From Treponemataceae bacterium (lineage in GTDB: Bacteria; Spirochaetota; Spirochaetia; Treponematales; Treponemataceae), in assembly GCA_024680915.1 (NCBI GenBank), contig JAILBN010000075.1:1-54688 (forward strand): a stretch of 54,688 nt of DNA. The letters run 5' to 3'. The position numbers and the translations under genes are program-made. Of the stretch, positions 1 through 9,037 are shown in pieces. The notes under the pieces were generated by a model. It was not told the origin of the DNA. It made no database searches and saw only the letters and a list, made by a program, of their open reading frames with translations. Numbering within the stretch: position 1 is the first letter of the stretch; each line of letters starts with the position of its first letter.

Positions 1-48
1 TGTAACCATAGTCTTTCTTAAAAAGAAATATTGGAGTAAAATAGTTAT

Positions 49-1272
49 ATGAACATAGCATTATTTTCAGATTGCTACTTACCGTCAAAAAACGGAGTAG
101 TGACCGTTATAGAACAACTTAGGGAAAGCTTAACGAAACAAGGACACCACGTTGTCGTAGTGACTGTAAAAAACGAACAGGAAACTGAAGAAATGCCTAA
201 TATTTACAGAGCCGTAGCAGTTCCCGCAGGAATGGGAATGAAAGACCAGTTTTTTGGATTTCCCTGGCTCCCTAAAGTAATTAAATATCTAAAGCGCAAT
301 AACATAGAACTTATTCACTGTCATACTGAATTCACGATAGGTATAACGGGTATACAAGCGGCTCATAGGCTTCATATCCCACTTGTCGCGACGATGCACA
401 CGATGTGGGATGACTACTACAAATTTTATCTCCCGGCAGGTAAACACATTCCACTTGCTTTTATACAGAGACTTACTTTGTTGTTTTACAACAGGTTCAA
501 TGCTGCTGTGGGTGTGTCTACAAAAGCCTATAACCATCTAAAGAAGACACTTGAGGCGAGAGTTCCGGCCCTTATCATTCCTAATGCCATGGATGCGAAT
601 AAGTTTTCTTCATCATCTGTTAATGAGAATGATAAGAAAAATTTAAGAGAAAAACTGGGGATCAAGGATACAGACTTTGTATGCCTTTTTGTCGGTAGGA
701 TCGGTGAAGAAAAACGAATATACGAGCTGATAAGAGCATCCAGCAGAGCTGTCAAACAAAACAATAAAATAAAGCTTCTTTTTATAGGCGATGGGCCTGC
801 AATGGTCTTATGCCAGGAATCCGTGGAAGAAAAAGGGATAAAGGACAACGTGATATTCACGGGCTTTCTGGAATGGAAAGAGCTCCACTCATATTACAGC
901 ATAGCAGATTTATTTATGACCGCATCCCTTTCTGAAATGCATTCCATGACTATCCTGGAATCACTTATTACAGGACTGCCAATAGTAGCCAGGGATGACT
1001 CCAGCTTTTATGATACTATTCACCACGGAGAAAACGGCTTCCTTGCTTCTACTGATGATGAGATAACAGATTATATTCTTAAACTGGCCTCAGATAAAGA
1101 TTTGAAAGAACAATTCTCGAAAAAGAGTCTGGAGTTATCGAGAAGTTATACGCCCGACCTCTTTGTAAAAAAATATTTAGCCCTTTATAAATATGTATTA
1201 GAGCATAAAAAGAAAAATATCAATGAAGCAGAACTTCAAGTTATTATAGAGGAAGTTGGGAAAACTCAGTAA
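49..1272 (+). CDS. GT4-family glycosyltransferase
   Basis: A 407-residue GT-B-fold glycosyltransferase of family GT4 (group 1). The N-terminal acceptor domain opens with a Rossmann strand (residues 1-8) and a glycine-containing loop (KNGVVTV). The C-terminal donor domain starts near residue 215 at the FVGRIGEEKR segment and carries the nucleotide-sugar E-x7-E region around SEMHSMTILE (near residue 300). It resembles bacterial diacylglycerol alpha-glucosyltransferases and related lipid or mannosyl transferases, so transfer of a hexose to a membrane lipid is plausible; the acceptor cannot be read from sequence. A GGAG at about 33-36 precedes the ATG. It has no signal peptide, so it acts in the cytoplasm or at the inner face of the membrane. 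It stops one base before the uracil-DNA glycosylase start, so the two are probably co-transcribed. The family is sure, the substrate is not. Confidence 0.85.
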   Translation: MNIALFSDCYLPSKNGVVTVIEQLRESLTKQGHHVVVVTVKNEQETEEMPNIYRAVAVPAGMGMKDQFFGFPWLPKVIKYLKRNNIELIHCHTEFTIGITGIQAAHRLHIPLVATMHTMWDDYYKFYLPAGKHIPLAFIQRLTLLFYNRFNAAVGVSTKAYNHLKKTLEARVPALIIPNAMDANKFSSSSVNENDKKNLREKLGIKDTDFVCLFVGRIGEEKRIYELIRASSRAVKQNNKIKLLFIGDGPAMVLCQESVEEKGIKDNVIFTGFLEWKELHSYYSIADLFMTASLSEMHSMTILESLITGLPIVARDDSSFYDTIHHGENGFLASTDDEITDYILKLASDKDLKEQFSKKSLELSRSYTPDLFVKKYLALYKYVLEHKKKNINEAELQVIIEEVGKTQ

Positions 1273-1273
1273 G

Positions 1274-2065
1274 ATGGTATGTGAGAAAGATTTAGAAAGT
1301 ATTTCATCCCTAGTCTCTTTGGCTGACGCATTCTTCTCTTGTAGACCTGAAGTAAAGTGCGACATATCTGGAGCTTATGCTTTTTTACAAGCTCAATCAG
1401 TTCCTTCAGCTGAAAAAGAGATAAGCAGGGACGATACAAATAACGAAACAAAAGAAGATACGGCAGCCACACTTCAAAATATCGCAAGGAAAGTAGCATC
1501 ATGCAAAAGATGCCGTTTGTGCGGCGGCCGGAAAAACACAGTTCCAGGAACGGGTGTTCCCCAACCTCTTGTACTGGTTATAGGAGAAGGACCAGGAGCA
1601 GATGAGGATGCCTCCGGAGAGCCCTTTGTGGGGAGAGCAGGTCAGCTTCTTGATAAAATGCTTGCGGCTATCTGCCTTGATCGTAAGACAAACTGTTTCA
1701 TTGCCAACATAGTAAAATGCCGGCCGCCGAACAACAGGGATCCCATGGCGGATGAAGCAGATGCATGCAGGTCTTTTCTAGATGCTCAGATCAGTGTTTT
1801 GAAACCTAAACTTATACTTACTCTTGGAAGAATCGCCGTCCAGAATTTACTGAACACGACCACCGGAATAAATAAACTCAGGGGTCAATTCTTTGAATAC
1901 AAAGGTATCCCCCTGCTTCCCACCTATCATCCAAGCGCTCTTTTAAGAAACGAGGATTTAAAAAGACCTGCATGGGAGGACCTTAAGCTTTTCCGGTCAT
2001 GCTTAGAAGAGCTGACAGGTCTTTCTTTTGATCCTAAAAAACAGAATGGAAATGCTAAGAAATGA
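1274..2065 (+). CDS. Family 4 uracil-DNA glycosylase (iron-sulfur type)
   Basis: Removes uracil from DNA as the first step of base-excision repair. The family-4 signature GEGPGADEDASGEPFVGRAG lies at residues 104-123, the HPSALLR motif near the C terminus, and four cysteines sit where the [4Fe-4S] ligands are expected: C77 and C80 (CKRC), then C149 and C165, 16 residues apart. About 70 residues of poorly conserved sequence precede the catalytic domain, longer than in the minimal thermophile enzymes. An upstream in-frame TTG at 1256 would overlap the glycosyltransferase by 17 bases; I prefer the ATG at 1274, one base after that gene's stop. No Shine-Dalgarno lies at normal distance (GAGGAAG ends 18 bases upstream), so translation probably depends on coupling. 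The 3' end overlaps priA by 4 bases. Confidence 0.9.
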   Translation: MVCEKDLESISSLVSLADAFFSCRPEVKCDISGAYAFLQAQSVPSAEKEISRDDTNNETKEDTAATLQNIARKVASCKRCRLCGGRKNTVPGTGVPQPLVLVIGEGPGADEDASGEPFVGRAGQLLDKMLAAICLDRKTNCFIANIVKCRPPNNRDPMADEADACRSFLDAQISVLKPKLILTLGRIAVQNLLNTTTGINKLRGQFFEYKGIPLLPTYHPSALLRNEDLKRPAWEDLKLFRSCLEELTGLSFDPKKQNGNAKK

Positions 2066-4122
2066 AGTATGCGGAGCTTGTCCTGAATGTTCCTGTCCCT
2101 GGTACCTTTACCTATGTATCAGACAATGATGATTTAATTCCTGGCCTTAGAGCGTCTGTAACTTTCGGAAGAAGGAAGATGACAGGATTTGTTATAAAAG
2201 TTTCAGAAAAACTTCCAGAAAATTGTAATTTAAAGATAGATCAATTAAAAACAATAGAAAGAATCATTGATAAGGAGCCTGTTTTCACCCAGGAGCAGGT
2301 TCAACTTGCGAAATGGCTCTCTCATTACTATCTTTGCTCACTAGGAGAAGCTCTTTCTATCATGATTCCTTCGGGAAAAAGAGAGACCAATTCCATTCTT
2401 TCAGGATTTGATGAAGAAGCCCTTTCTTATACAAAAAGAGAATTATCGGAAGAACAAAAAGAGGCTATAAAAGGAATCCTTGAAGAACATAAGGATGAAA
2501 AAAGAATCGGCTCAGGTCAAAAAAAGATTTTTCATTATCTATACGGGAAAACAGGCTCGGGCAAGACAGAAGTATTTTTGGGAGCTGCTGAGAAAATCCT
2601 ATCGCAAAACAAGGGAATAATCTATTTAGTTCCTGAAATCGCCTTAACCTCACAAGTCGTGGCCGCAGTAGCTGCACGTTTCGGCAGGACTGCGGCCGTT
2701 ATTCATTCTGGTCTTACAGGCAGTCAGAAACTTGCAGAATGGAAAAGAATACTGAGACGAGAAGCAAAAGTTGTAATAGGAGCAAGAAGCGCAGTCTTTG
2801 CGCCTCTTCCTGACTTAGGGCTCATAATAATAGATGAAGAGCATGATAATTCCTACAAATCTGACAATACACCGAGATACCATGCCAGACAGGTAGCGAT
2901 GAAAAGAGCCTTGATGGGGGATTTTCCTTTAATAATGGGAAGTGCCACACCATCTTCAGAAGCGTGGAAGCTTATGGAAGAGGGAATTATAGAAAAACAT
3001 ACACTCTCCAAAAGGCTTGCAGGCGGGAAAGAACCGGATATAGAAATCATAGACCTTAATGACCCTTCCTCCTTCAACAGCAAAAAAAACGATACAAATT
3101 TTCTCTCTACCCTTACCGGCTGTATATCGCCCAGGATGGCAGAAGAGATAAGAGAGACGAAAAAACAAAAAAGGCAAACTATATTATTCCTTAACAGACG
3201 CGGCTTCACTCATTTTTTCAAATGCAACACGTGTGGTTATGAGATCAAATGCAAGAACTGCTCAGTCTCCCTTACCTACCATAAAAACAAAGGCCGTCTT
3301 ATCTGTCATTATTGCGGATGGTCTATACCTGTTCCTAATGCCTGTCCAGAATGTAACTCTCTTGATATAGGCTACCGGGGTTTCGGTACGGAATTCATAG
3401 AACAGGAAGTAAGTTCAAAATTCCCAGACTGTACCATTGACAGAATAGACACAGACACAATTTCTAAAAAAGGTCTGCTTCAAGAAAAACTCGATGCTTT
3501 CAGAGATGGGAAGACAGATATCCTCCTAGGAACACAAATGGTAGCAAAAGGCCTCAATTTTACAGGCCTGAAGCTGGTTGGTGTCATTCTTGCAGATTCC
3601 GGGCTTCATCTGCCGGATTTCAGATCCGCAGAAAGAACCTTTTCACTGATTGTTCAGGTGGCAGGAAGAGCAGGACGCTTTTTCCCGGACGGCAAGGTGC
3701 TGGTGCAGACTTATAGTCCTGAAAACCCTTCAATATCCTATGCCTGCAAAAATGATATAGAAGGTTTTTATAAAAATGAGCTTGAAATACGAAAGATGAC
3801 TGCATTTCCTCCATACAGCCGACTTTTAAGGCTTGTTTTCCGATCTGCGAAAGAAGAATATGCCATCAATGCATCGTTAAGCGCGACAGAGATACTGAAC
3901 AAGCTTTACGAAAAAAGCAAGAGCTCTCTTCCCCAGATCGAAATATTAGGTCCATCAGAATGCCCCTTGGGAATGGTAGCCGCCAATTACAGGCAGCAGC
4001 TGCTTCTTCGTTCCTCCTCAATGGAAGCATTACAAAGAATCGTAAGAGAATTCCTTAGTGGATATAAAACATCTTCAGGGGTTTACACAGAAGTAGACGT
4101 GGATCCGGTCTCTCTTCTTTAA
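2062..4122 (+). CDS. priA: Primosomal protein N' (replication restart helicase PriA)
   Basis: A 3'-5' superfamily 2 DNA helicase that recognises abandoned forks and reloads the replicative helicase. An N-terminal DNA-binding domain of about 110 residues is followed by Walker A GKTGSGKT (162-169), the DEEHD box (near 258), and the helicase insert with zinc-binding cysteine pairs (CNTCGYEIKCKNC, then CHYCG and CPEC) around residues 390-435. The C-terminal helicase motif QVAGRAGR lies near 532. At 686 residues it is slightly shorter than E. coli PriA. The ATG overlaps the glycosylase stop as ATGA, typical of translational coupling, which groups two DNA maintenance genes. It faces truA tail to tail across a 32-base gap with no clear terminator. 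Confidence 0.96.
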   Translation: MKYAELVLNVPVPGTFTYVSDNDDLIPGLRASVTFGRRKMTGFVIKVSEKLPENCNLKIDQLKTIERIIDKEPVFTQEQVQLAKWLSHYYLCSLGEALSIMIPSGKRETNSILSGFDEEALSYTKRELSEEQKEAIKGILEEHKDEKRIGSGQKKIFHYLYGKTGSGKTEVFLGAAEKILSQNKGIIYLVPEIALTSQVVAAVAARFGRTAAVIHSGLTGSQKLAEWKRILRREAKVVIGARSAVFAPLPDLGLIIIDEEHDNSYKSDNTPRYHARQVAMKRALMGDFPLIMGSATPSSEAWKLMEEGIIEKHTLSKRLAGGKEPDIEIIDLNDPSSFNSKKNDTNFLSTLTGCISPRMAEEIRETKKQKRQTILFLNRRGFTHFFKCNTCGYEIKCKNCSVSLTYHKNKGRLICHYCGWSIPVPNACPECNSLDIGYRGFGTEFIEQEVSSKFPDCTIDRIDTDTISKKGLLQEKLDAFRDGKTDILLGTQMVAKGLNFTGLKLVGVILADSGLHLPDFRSAERTFSLIVQVAGRAGRFFPDGKVLVQTYSPENPSISYACKNDIEGFYKNELEIRKMTAFPPYSRLLRLVFRSAKEEYAINASLSATEILNKLYEKSKSSLPQIEILGPSECPLGMVAANYRQQLLLRSSSMEALQRIVREFLSGYKTSSGVYTEVDVDPVSLL

Positions 4123-4154
4123 TCAAAAAAAGCTCTGCAATCTTGAAAAAGCAT

Positions 4155-4937
4155 CTAGACGGAGGAAGGCCCCCTCCTTACTCCGTCAAAGGACACATTC
4201 CACAGGAAAAGTCCTGTCGAGGGAGCTGTAGGACCTGCCAGCTTACGGTTTTTTGCCGCCAATATCTCAGAAAAGTATTCATCCGGCTTTTTTTTCTGTT
4301 CTGCCTGAATAAGAGTCCCGGTAATAGAGCGAACCATACGCCATAAGAAAGCATTTGCTGAAATCTCAAAAACTAATTTTTCCCCATCCATGAAAAACCT
4401 GGCATAATCAATATAACGGCATTTTGAAGGGCTCAGATCCCCTGCAGCGGAAAAAGTCGTACAATCTAATTCCCCGTGAAGACAAGAACACATTCTGTTT
4501 AGTTTATCCAAATCAGGGTAACGGAATATGGGCCAAACGAAACGCATTTCGTTTGCAGGAGGGGTTTTTCCACAATAAATAAAATAACGATATGAACGGC
4601 TGGTGGCACTGAACCTGGCGTGAAAATCAGGCTGGACAAATTTGGCGCTCATAATCCGAATATCATGGGGAAGAAGGCTGTTCAATGCAGGAATATACTT
4701 TTCCTCAGGGATAGAATCTATGGGAGATACAAAGGTAACAGCCTGCCCCATGGCATGAACACCAGAATCCGTACGTCCTGACCCACAGGCTGTAACCTTT
4801 TTCTTCAATACTATTTCCAGAACCTTCTCAAGCTCTTCCTGTACCGTACGGACATGACCGGTCTGACAATCCCCTTGTCTCTGCCAACCACAGAAATCAG
4901 TTCCATCATATGAAAGAGTAAGCAGCACAGTTTTCAT
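4155..4937 (-). CDS. truA: tRNA pseudouridine synthase A
   Basis: Isomerises uridines 38-40 of the tRNA anticodon arm. The catalytic aspartate lies in the family motif ACGSGRTDSGVHAMGQ (near residues 50-65), with the usual opening LSYDGTDFCGWQRQ at residues 7-20 and the C-terminal FLWRMVR segment. At 260 residues it has normal family length. It is the last gene of the minus-strand run that begins at dxs, 12 bases after the DUF2225 gene, so it is probably co-transcribed with it. Confidence 0.95.
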   Translation of the reverse strand: MKTVLLTLSYDGTDFCGWQRQGDCQTGHVRTVQEELEKVLEIVLKKKVTACGSGRTDSGVHAMGQAVTFVSPIDSIPEEKYIPALNSLLPHDIRIMSAKFVQPDFHARFSATSRSYRYFIYCGKTPPANEMRFVWPIFRYPDLDKLNRMCSCLHGELDCTTFSAAGDLSPSKCRYIDYARFFMDGEKLVFEISANAFLWRMVRSITGTLIQAEQKKKPDEYFSEILAAKNRKLAGPTAPSTGLFLWNVSFDGVRRGPSSV

Positions 4938-4949
4938 ATAACAAGTATC

Positions 4950-5864
4950 TCAATCAGTATCATCGTCATCAATAATATTCGCATCCTTGAGAACGGCGGT
5001 TATATTATCATATAATTGCCTAGAATGCTCCAGAAGAGGACCTGGCTTATTTTTCGATGATTTACCAAGGCCGAATATTCTTGCTATAGAACGCTTGTTT
5101 TCCTCAAGTCTCTTCAAGCGTTCAGGAATATTCTCAACCTGTCCGTATTTGAACTCCAACAGACTGTTAAGATAGATAACGCCGTCATATCCATAGTTTT
5201 TGTCGATATCTGGTCCAAAATTTGATATACCAGCTATACTTTCAACATGAGAAGTCTCAAACTCAAGGGCTTCTTGATAAAAGAAAAGAGCTTTTCTGTA
5301 AAACCTCTGCTGTATATAGTTGAAATTGTAGCCAGGGCATAAGCCCTCAAGATCCCCGCAAAGCCATGCAAGCCGAAGACATATCTGAGCTTTTTTTATC
5401 GTGGGAGAAAACTGTTTTGGCATATGCTCGTAACATAAAAGAGCCAGATAATATGAAGCCGCTCCGTCAAGCAAAGTTTTTTCTCTTTTCAAATTATAAT
5501 GGGGGAAAATAGTCTCAACAGATTTTTTCCTTTCGGTCTCGGTATCCAACAATTTTGATATGGTCCCTTCATCCTGAAGCAAGGGAAAATCATTCCATAA
5601 AAAAGCAACATGGCAGTTCGGACAGGCTCCAATAGAATATATCATAGGATATATGACACCATATTTTGCAGAGGGTTCGAATATACGGCGCAACTCATCA
5701 GTAAGCTGACCTGCTATCATTCTACCCGAACCAGTCAGGAGCTCTTCTTTTGCAAACTCTTTTTTACATACCGGGCAAAGAACTTTCTGCTTAGAATAGA
5801 AAGAAATAGAAAGTTTCTTACCAGGATTTTTATTCATATCCGAAGATTTCCGGTAATATGCCAT
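4950..5864 (-). CDS. DUF2225 protein with two CxxC pairs
   Basis: A 304-residue protein of the DUF2225 family; no biochemical role is established to my knowledge. Visible features are a zinc-ribbon-like arrangement, CPVCKKEF near residues 35-42 and CPNCHVAF near 87-94, followed by an alpha-helical part resembling TPR-like helices (residues 125-235) and an acidic tail ending in DDDD. There is no signal peptide, so it should be cytosolic. AAGGAGGTC lies at good distance from the ATG. It sits between acpS and truA on the same strand, with a 66-base gap before it that contains an AT-rich stretch which could hold a secondary promoter. Confidence 0.75.
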   Translation of the reverse strand: MAYYRKSSDMNKNPGKKLSISFYSKQKVLCPVCKKEFAKEELLTGSGRMIAGQLTDELRRIFEPSAKYGVIYPMIYSIGACPNCHVAFLWNDFPLLQDEGTISKLLDTETERKKSVETIFPHYNLKREKTLLDGAASYYLALLCYEHMPKQFSPTIKKAQICLRLAWLCGDLEGLCPGYNFNYIQQRFYRKALFFYQEALEFETSHVESIAGISNFGPDIDKNYGYDGVIYLNSLLEFKYGQVENIPERLKRLEENKRSIARIFGLGKSSKNKPGPLLEHSRQLYDNITAVLKDANIIDDDDTD

Positions 5865-5930
5865 ATAAAAAAAGACCTCCTTGGAATCGTCTAAGCATCT
5901 GCCAATTTTTCATTTATATATTTTATACGA

Positions 5931-6305
5931 CTAATTTTTCTCAAGAATAACCATCGCAACAGTATACTCCTTTTCATGGGAAATTGACAAATGCGTGATA
6001 GAAACACCTTTGTCCTGCATTTTTTTTAAGGCAGTATTCTCAACCACAAGGCAGGGCTTGCCAGATGATTCATTTCTAACACATATATCCCTGCATTCAA
6101 TTCCTATGAAACCTGTTCCCAAGGCTTTCACGAAGGCTTCTTTAGCCGCGAAACGTGCCGCAAGATGTTCTGCCCTGTTCGCCTTATACGTTTTTACATA
6201 TTCAATCTCAAAGGGATGAAAAAATCTTTCAAGCATTTTATCATTATCAAGCCATTTTTCGAAACGACTGTTATTTACGATATCAACCCCAATTCCCACA
6301 ATCAT
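5931..6305 (-). CDS. acpS: Holo-[acyl-carrier-protein] synthase
   Basis: Transfers 4'-phosphopantetheine from CoA to a serine of acyl carrier protein and so activates fatty acid synthesis. The 124-residue length is typical. Diagnostic motifs are GIGVDIVNNSRFE at residues 4-16 (Mg-binding Asp8) and the FAAKEAFVKALGTG block near 52-65 (metal-binding Glu). The start overlaps the cdaR stop by 4 bases, giving translational coupling with the c-di-AMP module. Confidence 0.96.
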   Translation of the reverse strand: MIVGIGVDIVNNSRFEKWLDNDKMLERFFHPFEIEYVKTYKANRAEHLAARFAAKEAFVKALGTGFIGIECRDICVRNESSGKPCLVVENTALKKMQDKGVSITHLSISHEKEYTVAMVILEKN

Positions 6306-7357
6306 TCTTCAACACTCTGATTATCAGTCTCCGAAAGCTCTTCTGGCACGATTTCATCACCGCTCTCCACCTCCTCGACAAAATCCTCCAAAAGAATTTC
6401 CTCTGGCACAATTTCTACTATCTTCCCTATTCTCACAGTAAGCTCAGAAGGAAATATATTTGTTATCACTCCACTGCGGATACGATAGTTCCTGACGGGC
6501 TCAAGATAGGAACCTTCTTCCGCTATAGAGGAACAGTCCAGATAGAAGGTATTACGAGGAATTACATAGTTATCAAGTTCAAGGACAGTGCCTCTTATCG
6601 TAACCTTAGTATAAAACTCTTCTTCCTCAACAAAATACGGTTCTGAAGGCTTTATAATATAGACAGGAACATTGTTAAAAGTTTTTTCTGTCATAGACTG
6701 CCGTAATTCAGCAGAAAGAGAAACATTACTGCCTTCAGGGAATTCTATCATAGTATTGTCATTCAATAGAGTGACATCTACCAAAAAAGACTCAGAACGT
6801 TCGTTAAGGGAAATCAGCTCTGTCTCAAGATGCTCGACAGACTCCACGATATTCTTCGGGCCGTATATTTTTATGGACGGTGGATCGACCCTTACTTCTC
6901 CCAGCTCGTATCCATAAGCGGGTGAACCGGAAATAGTCGGAATTACAGGAACATATGAGGTAGCATATTCTGCAAGGACTACATTCACCATCGTCGGGCT
7001 TACTTTTACCTCAAGGTTGTCAACTATAGATGCATTGGAAGAAAGCTGAACTTTGACAGGGACCTGGAATTCTCCTTCAGTGACAAAGGAATTGATATCA
7101 ATATATGTTTGGAAGTCAAGCGCCTCCAAAGAGACAATATCCTCTTTAAGCCCCTTTATGGTCACATGTATGTTCTTCTCTGACACAGAAACGACTCGGG
7201 TAATCCCATTATCATAAATCGAAAGAGGAACGGCTATATTTTTTGTCTCAAGAATACTTATATGATAAAAAACATATATCAGGACAGCAACGACAAGAGA
7301 AAAGAGTTTAGAGGGCCAGTTATCCAGCAGCTTGCTAAGCTTTTGAGGTAACATCAT
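6302..7357 (-). CDS. cdaR: YbbR-domain regulator of diadenylate cyclase
   Basis: A membrane-anchored, extracytoplasmic protein with YbbR repeats that regulates the diadenylate cyclase CdaA. One N-terminal membrane helix (about residues 16-34) is followed by roughly three YbbR-type beta modules, seen as repeated V-x-I-x-G and P-x-V-x-V segments over residues 40-320, and a Glu-rich tail (EEVESGDEIVPEE). The gene overlaps the 3' end of cdaA by 23 bases, the usual cdaA-cdaR order. glmM, which often follows in Firmicutes, is replaced here by acpS. Confidence 0.88.
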   Translation of the reverse strand: MMLPQKLSKLLDNWPSKLFSLVVAVLIYVFYHISILETKNIAVPLSIYDNGITRVVSVSEKNIHVTIKGLKEDIVSLEALDFQTYIDINSFVTEGEFQVPVKVQLSSNASIVDNLEVKVSPTMVNVVLAEYATSYVPVIPTISGSPAYGYELGEVRVDPPSIKIYGPKNIVESVEHLETELISLNERSESFLVDVTLLNDNTMIEFPEGSNVSLSAELRQSMTEKTFNNVPVYIIKPSEPYFVEEEEFYTKVTIRGTVLELDNYVIPRNTFYLDCSSIAEEGSYLEPVRNYRIRSGVITNIFPSELTVRIGKIVEIVPEEILLEDFVEEVESGDEIVPEELSETDNQSVEE

Positions 7358-8150
7358 TCGCAGGATCCTCCTCAGTATAAGAATCTGCCGTCAGCTCCAG
7401 CTGATCCTCCAAAGTCTTTGTAAGCTGATCCATAGTCAGGTCATAGTAAAGCTTTGAATCATAGGCCAAACTGATAGCCCCAGTCTCTTCCGATACGACA
7501 AGGACTATGGCATCTGTCTCCTCAGAGATTCCTAAGGCGGCTCTATGTCTTGTGCCGAAAGTCTTCTTTATATCGTACTGCTCGGAAAGAGGCAGAAAGC
7601 AACCGGCTGCCACCACTTTCCCGCTCTGAATGATACAGGCTCCGTCATGAAGGGGGGTGTCATGACCAAAAATGGTGACCAGTATACTCGATGTAAGATC
7701 AGCATTAAGACGGGTACCTGTATCGATTATATCTTTCAGCCCTGTTTTCCTGATAAACACGACCAGCATACCACGCCTTTGTTTAGAAAGCATATCCGCT
7801 GCGATAAGCACTGAATCTACATAAGTATGTTTTGTTCTGGTTCCCAGCTTGAACCAATCTCCCTGTCCTAGTTTCAGGAATATTTTTCGTAACTCAGGCT
7901 GGAAAACTATGGCTACACATATGATAATCCAGGGAGCAATGGTATTCAAAAGCCACAGCAGAGTCGTAAGATTAAGAATCAGGGCGACGGTATATGCCAG
8001 TCCTAAAGCCAGCAGACCTTTTATTATCTGCATTCCATGGGTTTTAACGATAAGATTGTAGGCTTTATAGATTACGAAGGCCAAAAGACATATATCAATG
8101 ATAGGCCGTATCTGATTATATATCATTTCAAGTCTTTCAAATGAGTTCAC
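7335..8150 (-). CDS. cdaA: Diadenylate cyclase CdaA (c-di-AMP synthase)
   Basis: Condenses two ATP into cyclic di-AMP, a second messenger controlling potassium, osmotic balance and wall homeostasis. Three membrane segments lie in the first 85 residues, then the DAC domain with the active-site motifs LHDGA (near 166-170) and TRHRAA (near 200-205); both are intact, so the enzyme should be active. The 271-residue length matches CdaA. It overlaps folP by 4 bases upstream and cdaR by 23 bases downstream. A CPA2-type antiporter with CBS domains at 51.8 kb is the kind of transporter c-di-AMP often controls, but a link is only inference. Confidence 0.95.
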   Translation of the reverse strand: MNSFERLEMIYNQIRPIIDICLLAFVIYKAYNLIVKTHGMQIIKGLLALGLAYTVALILNLTTLLWLLNTIAPWIIICVAIVFQPELRKIFLKLGQGDWFKLGTRTKHTYVDSVLIAADMLSKQRRGMLVVFIRKTGLKDIIDTGTRLNADLTSSILVTIFGHDTPLHDGACIIQSGKVVAAGCFLPLSEQYDIKKTFGTRHRAALGISEETDAIVLVVSEETGAISLAYDSKLYYDLTMDQLTKTLEDQLELTADSYTEEDPANDVTSKA

Positions 8151-9028
8151 GCGATACTCCTATAAACAGCAAGAGAATCTTTCGCCGCAGCCACATCATG
8201 GACCCTGAGAACCGAGGCGCCGTACTGTACGGCAAGAAGATCGGCGGCGATAGTACCATATAGCCTATCCTCCACGTCCCTGCCGGTAATACTCCCTATG
8301 AAGCTCTTTCTGGAAAGACCTGCAAGCACATGGAGGAACTTGCAATCAAAACCTTTATCCATAAGCTTCTTACAAACAACATCAGAAATGTTCTTTCCGT
8401 TTTTTATAAGGCTCAGATTACCGGCCACATCTTTTCCGAAGCCGACTCCATAATCAAGGATTATTTTGTCCGCTTCTATTCCAGCCTCACAAGCAAAAAG
8501 AGCTCTTTCTGAAAGATAATCAGAAACCTCATTAACTATATCGTCATATACTGTACATTTTTGCATATCTGATGGAAGGCCTCTTTTATGCATCAGCACC
8601 ACCGGAATGCGCCTCTCAGATACCAGCCGAGCCATGTAAGGATCGTCTTCCATAGCAGAGACATCATTAAGGATATCAGCTCCCTCGTCGAGAGCAGCCC
8701 TCATCACAGAGGATTTTCGAGTATCTATGGAAAGTGGGATTTTTGTTTTTTTTCTGATTTCTTTTACTAGAGGAATAACCCGGGAAAGCTCCTCTTTCTC
8801 ATCAATATATCCAGAACCAGGTTTTGTGGTCTCCCCTCCTATATCAATGATATCAGCTCCATCCTCTACCATTCTCAGCGCGACATCAACAGCTTCCTCA
8901 ACACTTTGTCCGCCATGGTCACTTCCTCTCCAAAAAGAATTTCCAGAGACATTAAGAATACCCATAATAAAAGCAGGGTATTCAGTCACGATATTCTTTT
9001 CTGCAAGTTTTATTGAGGGAAGCAACAT
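8147..9028 (-). CDS. folP: Dihydropteroate synthase
   Basis: Joins p-aminobenzoate to the pterin pyrophosphate in folate synthesis. This is a TIM-barrel protein of 293 residues with the pterin-binding motif IMGILNVSGNSFWRG (near 22-36), DIIDIGGETTKPGSG (near 58-72), SIDTRKSSV (near 100) and the C-terminal RVHDV. The first motif departs from the common NVTPDSFSDGG form but keeps the Asn. It is the sulfonamide target family. It lies 9 bases after dxs and overlaps cdaA by 4 bases, inside the same operon. Confidence 0.94.
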   Translation of the reverse strand: MLLPSIKLAEKNIVTEYPAFIMGILNVSGNSFWRGSDHGGQSVEEAVDVALRMVEDGADIIDIGGETTKPGSGYIDEKEELSRVIPLVKEIRKKTKIPLSIDTRKSSVMRAALDEGADILNDVSAMEDDPYMARLVSERRIPVVLMHKRGLPSDMQKCTVYDDIVNEVSDYLSERALFACEAGIEADKIILDYGVGFGKDVAGNLSLIKNGKNISDVVCKKLMDKGFDCKFLHVLAGLSRKSFIGSITGRDVEDRLYGTIAADLLAVQYGASVLRVHDVAAAKDSLAVYRSIA

Positions 9029-9037
9029 GGATATATT